A DNA stretch of 36,657 nt from Herbiconiux sp. (GTDB lineage Bacteria; Actinomycetota; Actinomycetes; Actinomycetales; Microbacteriaceae): assembly GCF_023264855.1 (NCBI RefSeq), contig NZ_JAHFUW010000049.1:1-36657 (forward strand), in the 5' to 3' direction. Positions within the stretch are counted from its first letter, which is position 1. Every line of letters starts with the position of its first letter. Position numbers and translations under genes: made by a program. This document shows positions 1 through 7,683 of the stretch, in pieces. The notes beneath the pieces were generated by a model, which saw only the letters and a list, made by a program, of their open reading frames with translations, did no database searches and was not told the origin of the DNA.

Positions 1-618
1 GAGGCACCTCCGGCGCCCGCGGCCCCGCCCGGTCGGGTCTGGCGCAGCCCGCTGGCCTGGGGGCTGGCCGGCATGTTCGCGATGTCGGCACTGAACGTCT
101 ACGCCATGTTCGCCTGGCTGCCGTCGATCCTCGCGGGGCTGGCCGGCGTCTCCGCGGCGACGGCCGGCATCCTGCTCTCGGTATACTCGGTGGTGGGTCT
201 CGTGCCGTCGCTGCCGGTGCCGCTGCTGGCCGGGCGCCTGAAGAGCGTTCGAGGACTCGCCCTCAGCGGCTCGGCGCTCTTCCTGGTGGGTTACGGAGGG
301 CTGCTGCTCGCGCCGCAGCCGCTCGTGCTGCTGTGGGTGGTGCTGGCCGGGCTCGGGCCCCTGCTGTTCCCGCTCGTGCTGGTGCTGATCAATCTGCGCA
401 CCCGCACCCCCCAGGGCGCCGTGGCGCTGAGCTCGTTCGCGCAGAGCTTCGGCTACGCCTTCGGGGCACTCGGACCGCTGCTGATCGGCATCCTGCACGA
501 CGCGACGGGCAGCTGGAACGCGCCGGTGGTGATGCTGCTCGTCACGGGCGTGGTGGCGGGAGTGTGCGGTCTCGTCGTGGCCGGGCCGCGGATGCTCGAA
601 GACCAGTGGCACAATTGA
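1..618 (+). CDS. MFS transporter, CynX/NimT type (C-terminal part)
   Basis: The reading frame is open from base 1, so the 5' end lies outside the window; about 205 residues remain. They are strongly hydrophobic and fold into roughly five to six membrane segments. The stretch NVYAMFAWLPSIL followed by AGILLSVYSVVGL, and the later FAQSFGYAFGALGPLLIG, resemble the second half of the CynX/NimT (cyanate/2-nitroimidazole) branch of the major facilitator superfamily, inner-membrane exporters or importers of small organic anions. The substrate cannot be told from the sequence. An ATG at 73 is internal and is not the true start. The gene ends 82 bases before deoC and could be read through into it, but no functional link is evident. 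Confidence 0.85.
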   Translation, partial: EAPPAPAAPPGRVWRSPLAWGLAGMFAMSALNVYAMFAWLPSILAGLAGVSAATAGILLSVYSVVGLVPSLPVPLLAGRLKSVRGLALSGSALFLVGYGGLLLAPQPLVLLWVVLAGLGPLLFPLVLVLINLRTRTPQGAVALSSFAQSFGYAFGALGPLLIGILHDATGSWNAPVVMLLVTGVVAGVCGLVVAGPRMLEDQWHN

Positions 619-700
619 GCGATGGGCCCGACGCGACCGCGTGGGCCCAGAAGACGACGAGAGCCCACCGGCCGTCGAGAAGAGCAAGTCTGGAGACCTC

Positions 701-1708
701 GTGACCATCGAGAATGCGGTCCGTCCCGCCGAGCGTGCAGTGCAGCTGCTCGGCGACGACCTGACGGAGACCACCCTCAAGCGCTACCTGGAAGGGCTGC
801 CCGGCGTCGATGCCGTCGGCCTGGAGCAACGGGCAGCCGGCCTCGGCAGCCGGTCGATCAAGACCACGTCGAAGGCCTGGGCGCTCGACAAGATCATCGA
901 GCTGATCGACCTCACCACCCTCGAGGGGGCCGACACGCCCGGCAAGGTGCGGTCGCTCGTGGCGAAGGCGCTGGTTCCGGATGCCTCCGACCTCTCCACC
1001 CCGCGGGTGGCGGCCGTCTGCGTCTACGGCGACATGGTGCCCTACGCCGTGGAGGCGCTCGGCAGCGCGCATGCCGCGGGCACCGACCAGGGCATCAACG
1101 TGGCGGCGGTCGCCACCGCGTTCCCCTCGGGGCGCGCTTCGCTGGCCGTGAAGCTGGCCGACACGGCGGACGCCGTGGCCGCCGGTGCCGACGAGATCGA
1201 CATGGTGATCGATCGCGGGGCGTTCCTCTCGGGCCGGTACGGGCTGGTCTTCGACCAGATCGTCGCCGTCAAGGAGGCCTGCCGACGCGCGGACGGCACC
1301 TACGCGCACCTCAAGGTCATCCTCGAGACCGGCGAGCTGAACACCTACGACAACGTGCGTCGGGCATCCTGGCTCTCGATCCTCGCGGGCGGCGACTTCA
1401 TCAAGACCTCGACCGGCAAGGTGGCCCCGGCCGCCACGCTGCCCGTCACCCTGCTGATGCTCGAGGTGGTGCGCGACTGGCACCTCCTCACCGGCGAGAA
1501 GGTGGGCGTGAAGCCGGCCGGCGGCATCCGCTCGTCGAAGGATGCGATCAAGTACCTCGTGACGGTGGCCGAGACCGCGGGGGAGGAGTGGCTGCAGCCG
1601 CACCTGTTCCGCTTCGGGGCGTCGAGCCTGCTGAACGACGTGCTGCTGCAGCGGCAGAAGCTGTCGACCGGGCACTACTCCGGCGCCGACTACGTGACGA
1701 TCGACTGA
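701..1708 (+). CDS. deoC: deoxyribose-phosphate aldolase (long actinobacterial/eukaryotic form)
   Basis: A 335-residue class I aldolase that cleaves 2-deoxyribose-5-phosphate into glyceraldehyde-3-phosphate and acetaldehyde in deoxynucleoside catabolism, in the cytosol. FIKTSTGK carries the Schiff-base lysine (Lys235) and GVKPAGGI the second active-site lysine (Lys271); ADEIDMVI holds the conserved aspartate. It is longer than the about 250-residue E. coli enzyme, as is normal for actinobacterial and animal DERA, with an N-terminal extension containing RYLEGLPGVDAVGLEQRA. Start: GTG 701 is preceded by GGAGA at 692-696; an upstream in-frame GTG at 641 lacks a good ribosome site. The gene lies 13 bases before the ALDH genes, which fits disposal of the acetaldehyde product (inference). 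Confidence 0.95.
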   Translation: MTIENAVRPAERAVQLLGDDLTETTLKRYLEGLPGVDAVGLEQRAAGLGSRSIKTTSKAWALDKIIELIDLTTLEGADTPGKVRSLVAKALVPDASDLSTPRVAAVCVYGDMVPYAVEALGSAHAAGTDQGINVAAVATAFPSGRASLAVKLADTADAVAAGADEIDMVIDRGAFLSGRYGLVFDQIVAVKEACRRADGTYAHLKVILETGELNTYDNVRRASWLSILAGGDFIKTSTGKVAPAATLPVTLLMLEVVRDWHLLTGEKVGVKPAGGIRSSKDAIKYLVTVAETAGEEWLQPHLFRFGASSLLNDVLLQRQKLSTGHYSGADYVTID

Positions 1709-1721
1709 GAACGGACCCCTG

Positions 1722-3161
1722 ATGTCATTCCTGGAATACGCGCCGGCTCCCGAGTCGACGGCCATCCTGAACCTCAAGCCCGAGTACGGGCTGTTCATCG
1801 GCGGCGAGTTCGTCGCCGGCGGCGGGGAGTCGTTCTCGACGATCTCGCCCGCCACCGAGAAGCCGATCGCGCGGATCGCGAACGCCGACTCCGGCGACGT
1901 CGACCGCGCCGTCGCGGCCGCCCGCCGCGCCTACGACAAGACCTGGTCGAAGCTCTCGGGGCGCGACCGCGGAAAGTACCTGTTCCGGATCGCGCGACTC
2001 GTGCAGGAGCGGGCCCGCGAACTGGCCGTCGCCGAGTCGCTGGACAACGGCAAGCCGATCAAGGAGAGCCGCGACGTGGACGTGCCGCTCGTGGCGGCCT
2101 GGTTCTTCTACTACGCCGGCTGGGCCGACAAGCTCGATCACGCCGGGCTCGGCGCGAACCCGCGCTCCCTCGGCGTGGCCGCGCAGGTCATCCCGTGGAA
2201 CTTCCCGCTGCTGATGCTCGCGTGGAAGATCGCGCCCGCCCTGGCCGCGGGCAACACCGTGGTGCTGAAGCCGGCCGAGCAGACGCCGCTGACGGCGCTG
2301 CTGTTCGCCGAGATCCTGCAGCAGGCCGACCTGCCGGCCGGTGTGGTGAACATCCTCACCGGCGCCGGCGACACCGGGCGCGCACTCGTGAACCACCCCG
2401 ACGTGAACAAGGTGGCCTTCACCGGGTCGACGAGCGTGGGCCGCGAGATCGCCCGCTCGACCGCCGGCTCGGGCAAGAAGCTCACCCTGGAGCTCGGTGG
2501 CAAGGCCGCGAACATCGTGTTCGACGACGCGCCCATCGACCAGGCCGTCGAGGGCATCGTCAACGGCATCTTCTTCAACCAGGGGCACGTCTGCTGCGCC
2601 GGGTCGCGCCTGCTGGTGCAGGAGAACGTGCACGACGAGGTCGTGGAGCGCCTCAAGTCGCGGCTGTCGACGCTCCGCGTGGGCGACCCGCTGGACAAGA
2701 ACACCGATGTCGGGGCGATCAATTCGGCCGAGCAGCTCGCCCGCATCCGGGAGCTGTCGGCGGTGGGTGAGGATGAAGGTGCCGAGCGCTGGAGCCCCGC
2801 CTGCGAGCTGCCCGCCGAGGGCTTCTGGTTCGCGCCGACCATCTTCACGAACGTGTCGACCAGCCACCGGATCGCCCGGGAGGAGATCTTCGGGCCGGTG
2901 CTCTCGGTGCTCACCTTCCGCACGCCCGCCGAGGCGATCGCCAAGGCCAACAACACCCCCTACGGGCTGTCGGCGGGCATCTGGAGCGACAAGGGCTCGA
3001 AGGTGCTGGCCGTGGCCGACAAGCTGCGCGCCGGCGTGATCTGGGCGAACACCTTCAACCGCTTCGACCCGGCCTCGCCGTTCGGCGGCTTCAAGGAATC
3101 GGGCTACGGCCGCGAAGGCGGCCGGCACGGTCTCGCCGCGTACCTGAAAGGATCGAAATGA
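1722..3161 (+). CDS. aldehyde dehydrogenase, ALDH16 N-domain-like catalytic protein
   Basis: A 479-residue NAD(P)+-dependent aldehyde dehydrogenase. Visible family marks are VIPWNFPLLMLAWK (substrate/NAD region), NTVVLKPAEQTP, FTGSTSVGREI, the general-base glutamate in LELGGK (Glu257), the nucleophile in NQGHVCCAG (Cys291, 34 residues later as in ALDH2), EEIFGPVLSV and SPFGGFKESGYGREGG. It is the full catalytic domain. The gene follows deoC by 13 bases and overlaps the next gene by four bases (ATGA), so the three are probably one operon. With deoC upstream, acetaldehyde from deoxyribose-5-phosphate is the obvious substrate (inference). The downstream partner resembles the C-terminal pseudo-domain of ALDH16, so I read this as the catalytic half of a split ALDH16. 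The ribosome site is weak, suggesting coupling to deoC. Confidence 0.9.
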   Translation: MSFLEYAPAPESTAILNLKPEYGLFIGGEFVAGGGESFSTISPATEKPIARIANADSGDVDRAVAAARRAYDKTWSKLSGRDRGKYLFRIARLVQERARELAVAESLDNGKPIKESRDVDVPLVAAWFFYYAGWADKLDHAGLGANPRSLGVAAQVIPWNFPLLMLAWKIAPALAAGNTVVLKPAEQTPLTALLFAEILQQADLPAGVVNILTGAGDTGRALVNHPDVNKVAFTGSTSVGREIARSTAGSGKKLTLELGGKAANIVFDDAPIDQAVEGIVNGIFFNQGHVCCAGSRLLVQENVHDEVVERLKSRLSTLRVGDPLDKNTDVGAINSAEQLARIRELSAVGEDEGAERWSPACELPAEGFWFAPTIFTNVSTSHRIAREEIFGPVLSVLTFRTPAEAIAKANNTPYGLSAGIWSDKGSKVLAVADKLRAGVIWANTFNRFDPASPFGGFKESGYGREGGRHGLAAYLKGSK

Positions 3162-4018
3162 GCCACGTCAGCGTTCCCAAGACGTACAAGCTGTTCATCG
3201 GCGGGGCATTTCCGCGCAGTGAATCCGGGCGGGTCTACGAGGTGACGACGCCCAAGGGCGTGTTCCTCGCGAATGCCGCCCAGGCCTCGCGGAAGGATGC
3301 GCGGGACGCTGTCGTGGCCGCGCGGGCCGCCGTGAGCGGCTGGGCCGGCGCTACCGCGTACAACCGCGGGCAGGTGCTCTACCGCGTCGCCGAGGTGCTC
3401 GAGGGGCGCCGGGCGCAGTTCGAAGACGAGATCGTGCGCCAGGAGGGCGTGTCGGCCTCGGCCGCGCGCGCCCAGGTGGACGAGGCGATCGACCGCTGGG
3501 TCTGGTACGCCGGCTGGACCGACAAGTACACGCAGGTCGGCGGCAACGCGAACCCCGTGTCGGGCCCGTACTTCAACCTCTCGGTGCCCGAGCCCACCGG
3601 CGTCGTGGCGGTCGTCGCGCCGCAGGACTCCTCGCTGCTCGGCCTCGTCAGCGCCATCGCGCCCGCGCTCGTGCCCGGCAACACCGTCGTGGTGATCGCG
3701 AGCGAGGCCTATCCGCTCTCGGCGATCACCCTCGCCGAGGTGCTCGCCACCAGCGACCTGCCCAAGGGCGTCGTGAACGTGCTCACCGGGTCGGCCGCCG
3801 AGATGGCGCCGTGGCTCGCCGCGCACGCCGATGTGAACGCGCTCGACCTCGTCGGAGCATCCGCTCTGGACTGGGTCGACCTCGAGATCGAGGCCGCGCA
3901 GACCCTCAAGCGCGTGCTCCCGCCCGAGGAGGGTCCGGATGCCGCGGCCCCCGCCCTCGCCCGCATCACGGCCTTCACCGAACTCAAGACGGTCTGGCAC
4001 ACCAAGTCCCTGCTCTGA
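3158..4018 (+). CDS. ALDH16 C-terminal-domain-like pseudo-aldehyde dehydrogenase
   Basis: A 286-residue protein that matches only the N-terminal cofactor-fold half of an aldehyde dehydrogenase: YKLFIGGAFPRSESGRVYEV, a helix around RVAEVLEGRRAQF, then EPTGVVAVVAPQDSSLLGLV, GNTVVVIASEAYPLSA and KGVVNVLTGS. It has no NQGQxC cysteine motif, no LELGGK glutamate and no EIFGP motif, so it should not be an active dehydrogenase by itself. Its length and the tail ending LARITAFTELKTVWHTK resemble the second, truncated domain of ALDH16 (ALDH16A1 in animals), where both domains are fused. Here the gene starts inside the previous stop (ATGA, four-base overlap), the classic arrangement for stoichiometric subunits. 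I infer a structural or regulatory partner of the upstream enzyme. The alternative is a decaying ALDH, but the frame and codon use are clean. Confidence 0.8.
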   Translation: MSHVSVPKTYKLFIGGAFPRSESGRVYEVTTPKGVFLANAAQASRKDARDAVVAARAAVSGWAGATAYNRGQVLYRVAEVLEGRRAQFEDEIVRQEGVSASAARAQVDEAIDRWVWYAGWTDKYTQVGGNANPVSGPYFNLSVPEPTGVVAVVAPQDSSLLGLVSAIAPALVPGNTVVVIASEAYPLSAITLAEVLATSDLPKGVVNVLTGSAAEMAPWLAAHADVNALDLVGASALDWVDLEIEAAQTLKRVLPPEEGPDAAAPALARITAFTELKTVWHTKSLL

Positions 4019-4031
4019 CCCACTCATCCCA

Positions 4032-4103
4032 CCTCCTCGCGACCCGTCGATTTCGGCCCTTCCCATGCGCATTTAGGGCCAAAATCGACGGGTCGCGAGG
4101 AGG
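4032..4103. repeat. long palindrome, 29-bp arms, 14-nt loop
   Basis: Bases 4032-4060 and 4075-4103 are reverse complements over 29 bp with one mismatch (C at 4054 against A at 4081). The outer arm begins CCTCCTCGCGACCCGTCG and the inner end is GGCCCT/AGGGCC; the loop is 4061-4074. It sits 14 bases after the stop of the ALDH pair and 77 bases before the next same-strand gene. It could work as a strong transcription terminator without a U-tract, or be one copy of a dispersed intergenic palindrome family. The inverted repeat is directly visible; its role is inferred. Confidence 0.8.
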
Positions 4104-4168
4104 GTGTCGGGGGTGGGGGGCTGGCTGGGAGTCGAGGGCGCGCGCGGGCGGCTCGGGCGGGTTCGGCA

Positions 4169-4174
4169 TAGCGT
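4169..4174 (+). promoter_or_regulatory. candidate -10 box, leaderless promoter
   Basis: TAGCGT fits the actinobacterial TANNNT -10 pattern and ends exactly six bases before ATG 4181, which would place the transcript start at or next to the start codon. The six intervening bases (GAGGGG) could alternatively act as a very close ribosome site. No convincing -35 is seen. Confidence 0.4.
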
Positions 4175-4180
4175 GAGGGG

Positions 4181-5677
4181 ATGACCGAGAACGAACGACT
4201 TGCGCTGGTGACCGGGGCGACCGGCTACATCGGCGGGCGGCTGGTGCCGCGACTGCTGGACGCGGGATTCGCCGTGCGCGTGCTCGTGCGGAGCCCCGAC
4301 AAGCTGCGCGATGTGCCGTGGGCCGGATCCGTCGACATCGTGGAGGGCGACCTCGACGACCGTGCCTCGATCGAGGCTGCCTGCGAGGGCGTGGACGTGT
4401 TCTACTACCTCGTGCACTCGATGGGCGGCAAGAAGGAATTCGAAGAGCCCGAGAAGCAGGCCGCGCAGAACGTGGCGGCGGCGGTGGCGGCCGCGGGCGT
4501 GAAGCGGGTGGTGTACCTCGGCGGGCTGCATCCGCTCTCCGGCGAGCTCTCCCCGCACCTGCGCTCGCGCGTGGCCGTGGGTCGCGTGCTGCTCGACTCG
4601 GGGGTGCCGACGGCCGCCCTGCAGGCCGGGGTCGTGATCGGATCGGGATCGACTTCGTTCGAGATGATCCGGCACCTCACCGACGTGCTGCCCTACATGC
4701 CGGCGCCGAAGTGGGTGCGCAACCGCATCCAGCCGATCGCCGTGCGCGACGTGCTCTACTACCTGGTGAAGTCGGCCGACCTGCCCGACGACGTCAACCG
4801 CACCTTCGACATCGGCGGTCCCGACGTGCTGCGCTACGGGCAGATGATGAACGGCTACGCCCTCGAGGCCGGGCTCAAGCAGCGGCCGATCGCGTCGCTG
4901 CCGGTGTTCACGCCGTGGCTCGCCTCGCAGTGGGTCAATCTCGTGACACCGATCCCGCGCTCCCTCGCCATCCCGATCATCGCCTCGCTGCAGTTCGACT
5001 GCATCACGCACGAGCACGACATCCGGCAGTACATCCCCGACCCCGAGGGCGGCCTGACCCGCTACCGGCGCGCGGTGAGTCTCGCGCTGGAGAAGGAGAA
5101 GGCCGGCGAAGTGGAGACCAGCTGGCAGGATTCGCTCGTCGACGGCGCCGTGAGCGATCCGCTGCCGAGCGACCCCGACTGGGCCGGCCACACCGTGTTC
5201 CTCGACGAGAAGAAGCGGGAGACGGATGCCCGGCCCGAAGACCTCTGGCGCGTGATCGAGGGCATCGGCGGGCAGAACGGCTGGTACTCGTTCCCGCTGG
5301 CCTGGGCCGTGCGCGGCTGGATGGACAAGATCGTGGGCGGCGTCGGCCTCCGCCGGGGGCGGCGGAGCGCGACCCGGCTGAATCAGGGTGACGCGCTCGA
5401 CTTCTGGCGCGTGGAGGAGATCGACCGCGGCGAGTTCCTGCGGTTGCGGGCCGAGATGCGGGTTCCCGGGCGTGCCTGGCTGGAGATGCGGGCGCGACCG
5501 CTTGAGGGCGGCCGCTCGCGCTACGAGCAGCGCGCGATCTTCTTCCCGCGCGGGCTCGGCGGGCGGCTCTACTGGTTCGCGATCCTGCCCTTCCACGGTG
5601 TGATCTTCAACGGGATGGCCAACCGCATCACCGAGACCGCGCTCGCCTCGAAGTCGTCGGATGCGCCCGCCGGGTAA
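4181..5677 (+). CDS. SDR-family NAD(P)-binding protein with C-terminal DUF2867 domain
   Basis: A 498-residue two-part protein. Residues about 7-280 are an atypical short-chain-dehydrogenase Rossmann fold: VTGATGYIGGRL is the dinucleotide-binding glycine motif, then VEGDLDD, DVFYYLVHSMG and RVVYLGGL; the usual YxxxK catalytic pair is not evident, as in NmrA/NAD(P)H-binding-like members. Residues about 300-490 match the DUF2867 type of C-terminal domain (WYSFPLAWAVRGWMDKIVGG, GDALDFWRVEEI, YEQRAIFFPRGLGGRLYW). Such fusions are common in actinobacteria and of unknown function; redox or lipid/quinone-related roles are guesses. It has its own possible leaderless promoter, and the SGNH hydrolase gene starts 30 bases downstream. 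Confidence 0.85.
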   Translation: MTENERLALVTGATGYIGGRLVPRLLDAGFAVRVLVRSPDKLRDVPWAGSVDIVEGDLDDRASIEAACEGVDVFYYLVHSMGGKKEFEEPEKQAAQNVAAAVAAAGVKRVVYLGGLHPLSGELSPHLRSRVAVGRVLLDSGVPTAALQAGVVIGSGSTSFEMIRHLTDVLPYMPAPKWVRNRIQPIAVRDVLYYLVKSADLPDDVNRTFDIGGPDVLRYGQMMNGYALEAGLKQRPIASLPVFTPWLASQWVNLVTPIPRSLAIPIIASLQFDCITHEHDIRQYIPDPEGGLTRYRRAVSLALEKEKAGEVETSWQDSLVDGAVSDPLPSDPDWAGHTVFLDEKKRETDARPEDLWRVIEGIGGQNGWYSFPLAWAVRGWMDKIVGGVGLRRGRRSATRLNQGDALDFWRVEEIDRGEFLRLRAEMRVPGRAWLEMRARPLEGGRSRYEQRAIFFPRGLGGRLYWFAILPFHGVIFNGMANRITETALASKSSDAPAG

Positions 5678-5707
5678 CATGGGGAGGGACTTCACCAGGA
5701 GGTTCAG

Positions 5708-6286
5708 ATGACTGGAAAGCCCAAGACCGTCTTCGTCGGAGACAGCTTGACCGAGGGCGGGCGCTGGCAGGACTGGTTCCCGGGCGACGAGACCGTGAAT
5801 CTCGGCGTCGGCGGTGACACCACCGAAGGCCTGATCGAGCGGCTCGATACGGTGGCCGCCGAAGACCCCGACACCGTGGTGCTGCTGATCGGCACGAACG
5901 ACATCGCCAACCGGCGGGCCGTCGAGCAGATCGTGCGCAACATCGAGACCATCCTCGTCACCCTGCGGGCCGATTCGCCGGATGCGCGCATCCTCGTGCA
6001 GTCGGTGCTTCCGCGCGGCGCGGAGTACGCCGAGTACGTGAAAGAGATCAACCGGCACGTCTGGCAGTTCGCCGCGACGGTCAAGGCGCACTACCTCGAC
6101 CTCTGGCCGGTGATGGCGATGGAGGACGGCGAGCTCAACCCCGCGTACACCGAAGACCGCCTGCATCTCAACGAGGCCGGTTACGACGCGTGGCTCTCCG
6201 AACTGGTGCCGGCGCTCGAGCGCGTCAACGACCTGCCGCCCTCCAGCCGCGCCATCCGTCTCCCGCAGCTCGGCGCGGTCGAGTAG
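5708..6286 (+). CDS. SGNH/GDSL-family hydrolase
   Basis: A 192-residue esterase- or acyl-hydrolase-type protein. The four SGNH blocks are present: VFVGDSLTEGG with nucleophile Ser13, NLGVGGDTT with the oxyanion glycine, LIGTNDIAN with Asn64, and EDRLHLNEAGY with Asp150 and His153. There is no signal peptide or membrane segment, so it should be cytosolic. The resemblance is to the platelet-activating-factor acetylhydrolase-like/TesA branch; the natural ester is unknown. The start is clear: AGGAGG at 5697-5702, five bases before ATG 5708. TAACAT at 5675-5680 overlaps the previous stop codon and could be an internal promoter. The gene ends 12 bases from the stop of the convergent M20 peptidase gene. 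Confidence 0.9.
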   Translation: MTGKPKTVFVGDSLTEGGRWQDWFPGDETVNLGVGGDTTEGLIERLDTVAAEDPDTVVLLIGTNDIANRRAVEQIVRNIETILVTLRADSPDARILVQSVLPRGAEYAEYVKEINRHVWQFAATVKAHYLDLWPVMAMEDGELNPAYTEDRLHLNEAGYDAWLSELVPALERVNDLPPSSRAIRLPQLGAVE

Positions 6287-6298
6287 CCCCGGCTCCGC

Positions 6299-7672
6299 TC
6301 AGAGGCGGCGCAGCAGGGTCTCGAAGAAGCGGATGCCGGTGAACCAGGTGGCCACGTGGATGCGCTCGTTCTTCGCGTGCAAGGTGGCCCGCTCGTCCGA
6401 CGACATCTCGAACGGGCTGAATCGGTACACGTTCCGGCTGAGCGGCGCGAACTGGCGCGAGTCGGTGGCGCCGGTCTGCACGTAGGGCGTGACGACCGCG
6501 GTGGGGTAGGCCGACGTGATGGTGCCGGCCAGCAGGTCCCAGCGCGGGCCCGACATCTCCGACACCGCGGCGGGCTCGTTGGCGCTGATCGCCTCAACGC
6601 GCACGAGCGGGTCGGCGATCGCCCGCTCGAGGTGGCGCCGGGTGCCGTCGACGGTCGATCCGATCGCGATCCGCACGTTCACCACGGCCTGCGCGCGCTC
6701 GGCCAGGGCGTTCGCGGCCAGTGACCCCGAGAGCTGCGTCACCGCGGTGGTGGTGCGCACGATCGCGGCCGTCTCCACGCTCATCCGCGCGAACACCGCG
6801 ACCAGAAGCGGCCGGAACACGCCCACCCGGGTGAACACGAACTTCAGCGGGCCGCGCCCGTGCGCGCCGACGGTGCGGATCATGGTGGCGGTGACGTCGT
6901 TGATCCTCGCGCGGAACGGCCGTTTCGACAGGCGCACGATCGCCCGGGCCAGACGGTTGGTCGCCGTGTCGCGCGGGGGAGTGGAGGCGTGGCCGCCCTC
7001 CTGCTCCACGGTCAGCGTGAAGCTGGTGGTGCCCTTCTCGCTCACGCCCACGACGGCGATCGGCACGTCGACGGTGGGGAACAGCTTCTCGACCACGGCG
7101 CCGACCTCGTCGAGCACCAGGCCGATCCGGATGCCGCGCTCGGCGAACAGGGCGGCGGCGGCCTCGGCGCCGGTGCCGTTGGTCTCCTCGTCGTGGCCGA
7201 ACAGCAGGTACACGTCGTTCTCGGGCGTGTGCCCGGCGGCGAGCGAGCGTTCGACGGCTTCGAGGATGCCGACCACGGAGCCCTTGTCGTCGAGCGTTCC
7301 GCGCCCCCAGAGCACGCGGTCGGCGCCGCTGCCGGTGAGCACGGCGTCGAACGGCGGATGCTGCCAGCCCTCGTCGGCGGCGGCCACCACGTCGTAGTGC
7401 GCCATCAGGATGGAGACGGGGCCGTCGCCGGCGGTCGCCGACGCACCGCGCCAGCGGTACAGCAGGGTGTGGCCCGCCACGAGCTCGCGCTCGAGCGCCC
7501 CGTGCAGCAGCGGGTAGAGCTCGTCGACGAGCGCCCCGAACCGGTCGAACGCCGCCCAGTCGACCTCCGCGTCGTCGAGGTGCGACATCGTGGGAACGCG
7601 CAGCAGCGCCCGCAGCCGCTCGAGCGACGCCTCATCGGCACCGGACTCGGGCAGGGCTCGCTGTGGGTTCAT
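6299..7672 (-). CDS. M20-family metallopeptidase (PM20D1/carboxypeptidase S-like)
   Basis: A 457-residue zinc hydrolase. Metal-site motifs of clan MH are in order: ILMAHYDVV (His92), GRGTLDDKG (bridging Asp128), GHDEETNG (Glu162 catalytic base, Glu163 ligand), VLDEVGAV (Asp188) and a late histidine in TLHAKNERIHVA. The insertion after about residue 190, with EGGHASTPP, is the dimerisation/lid domain of M20A enzymes. The overall shape (YPLLH near residue 53, FDAVLTGSG before the metal site) is closest to PM20D1 and yeast carboxypeptidase S, which cleave short peptides or N-acyl amino acids. There is no signal peptide. The start is ATG 7672, 11 bases downstream of the psuK stop, so the gene can be co-transcribed with psuG-psuK; TAGGAT eight bases before the ATG could also give a separate leaderless transcript. 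Confidence 0.88.
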   Translation of the reverse strand: MNPQRALPESGADEASLERLRALLRVPTMSHLDDAEVDWAAFDRFGALVDELYPLLHGALERELVAGHTLLYRWRGASATAGDGPVSILMAHYDVVAAADEGWQHPPFDAVLTGSGADRVLWGRGTLDDKGSVVGILEAVERSLAAGHTPENDVYLLFGHDEETNGTGAEAAAALFAERGIRIGLVLDEVGAVVEKLFPTVDVPIAVVGVSEKGTTSFTLTVEQEGGHASTPPRDTATNRLARAIVRLSKRPFRARINDVTATMIRTVGAHGRGPLKFVFTRVGVFRPLLVAVFARMSVETAAIVRTTTAVTQLSGSLAANALAERAQAVVNVRIAIGSTVDGTRRHLERAIADPLVRVEAISANEPAAVSEMSGPRWDLLAGTITSAYPTAVVTPYVQTGATDSRQFAPLSRNVYRFSPFEMSSDERATLHAKNERIHVATWFTGIRFFETLLRRL

Positions 7673-7683
7673 GGCATCCAATC

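Noticed and set aside
622-1722. Plus-strand frame beginning at ATG 622, with CACAAT six bases upstream
   Set aside because: The translation is Arg/Gly-rich and out of frame with DeoC. The CACAAT could still belong to a deoC promoter, but it is weak.
542-1855. Long minus-strand open frame opposite deoC
   Set aside because: High GC opens antisense frames; composition is Arg/Gly/His-rich without any motif, while the plus strand encodes a clear DeoC.
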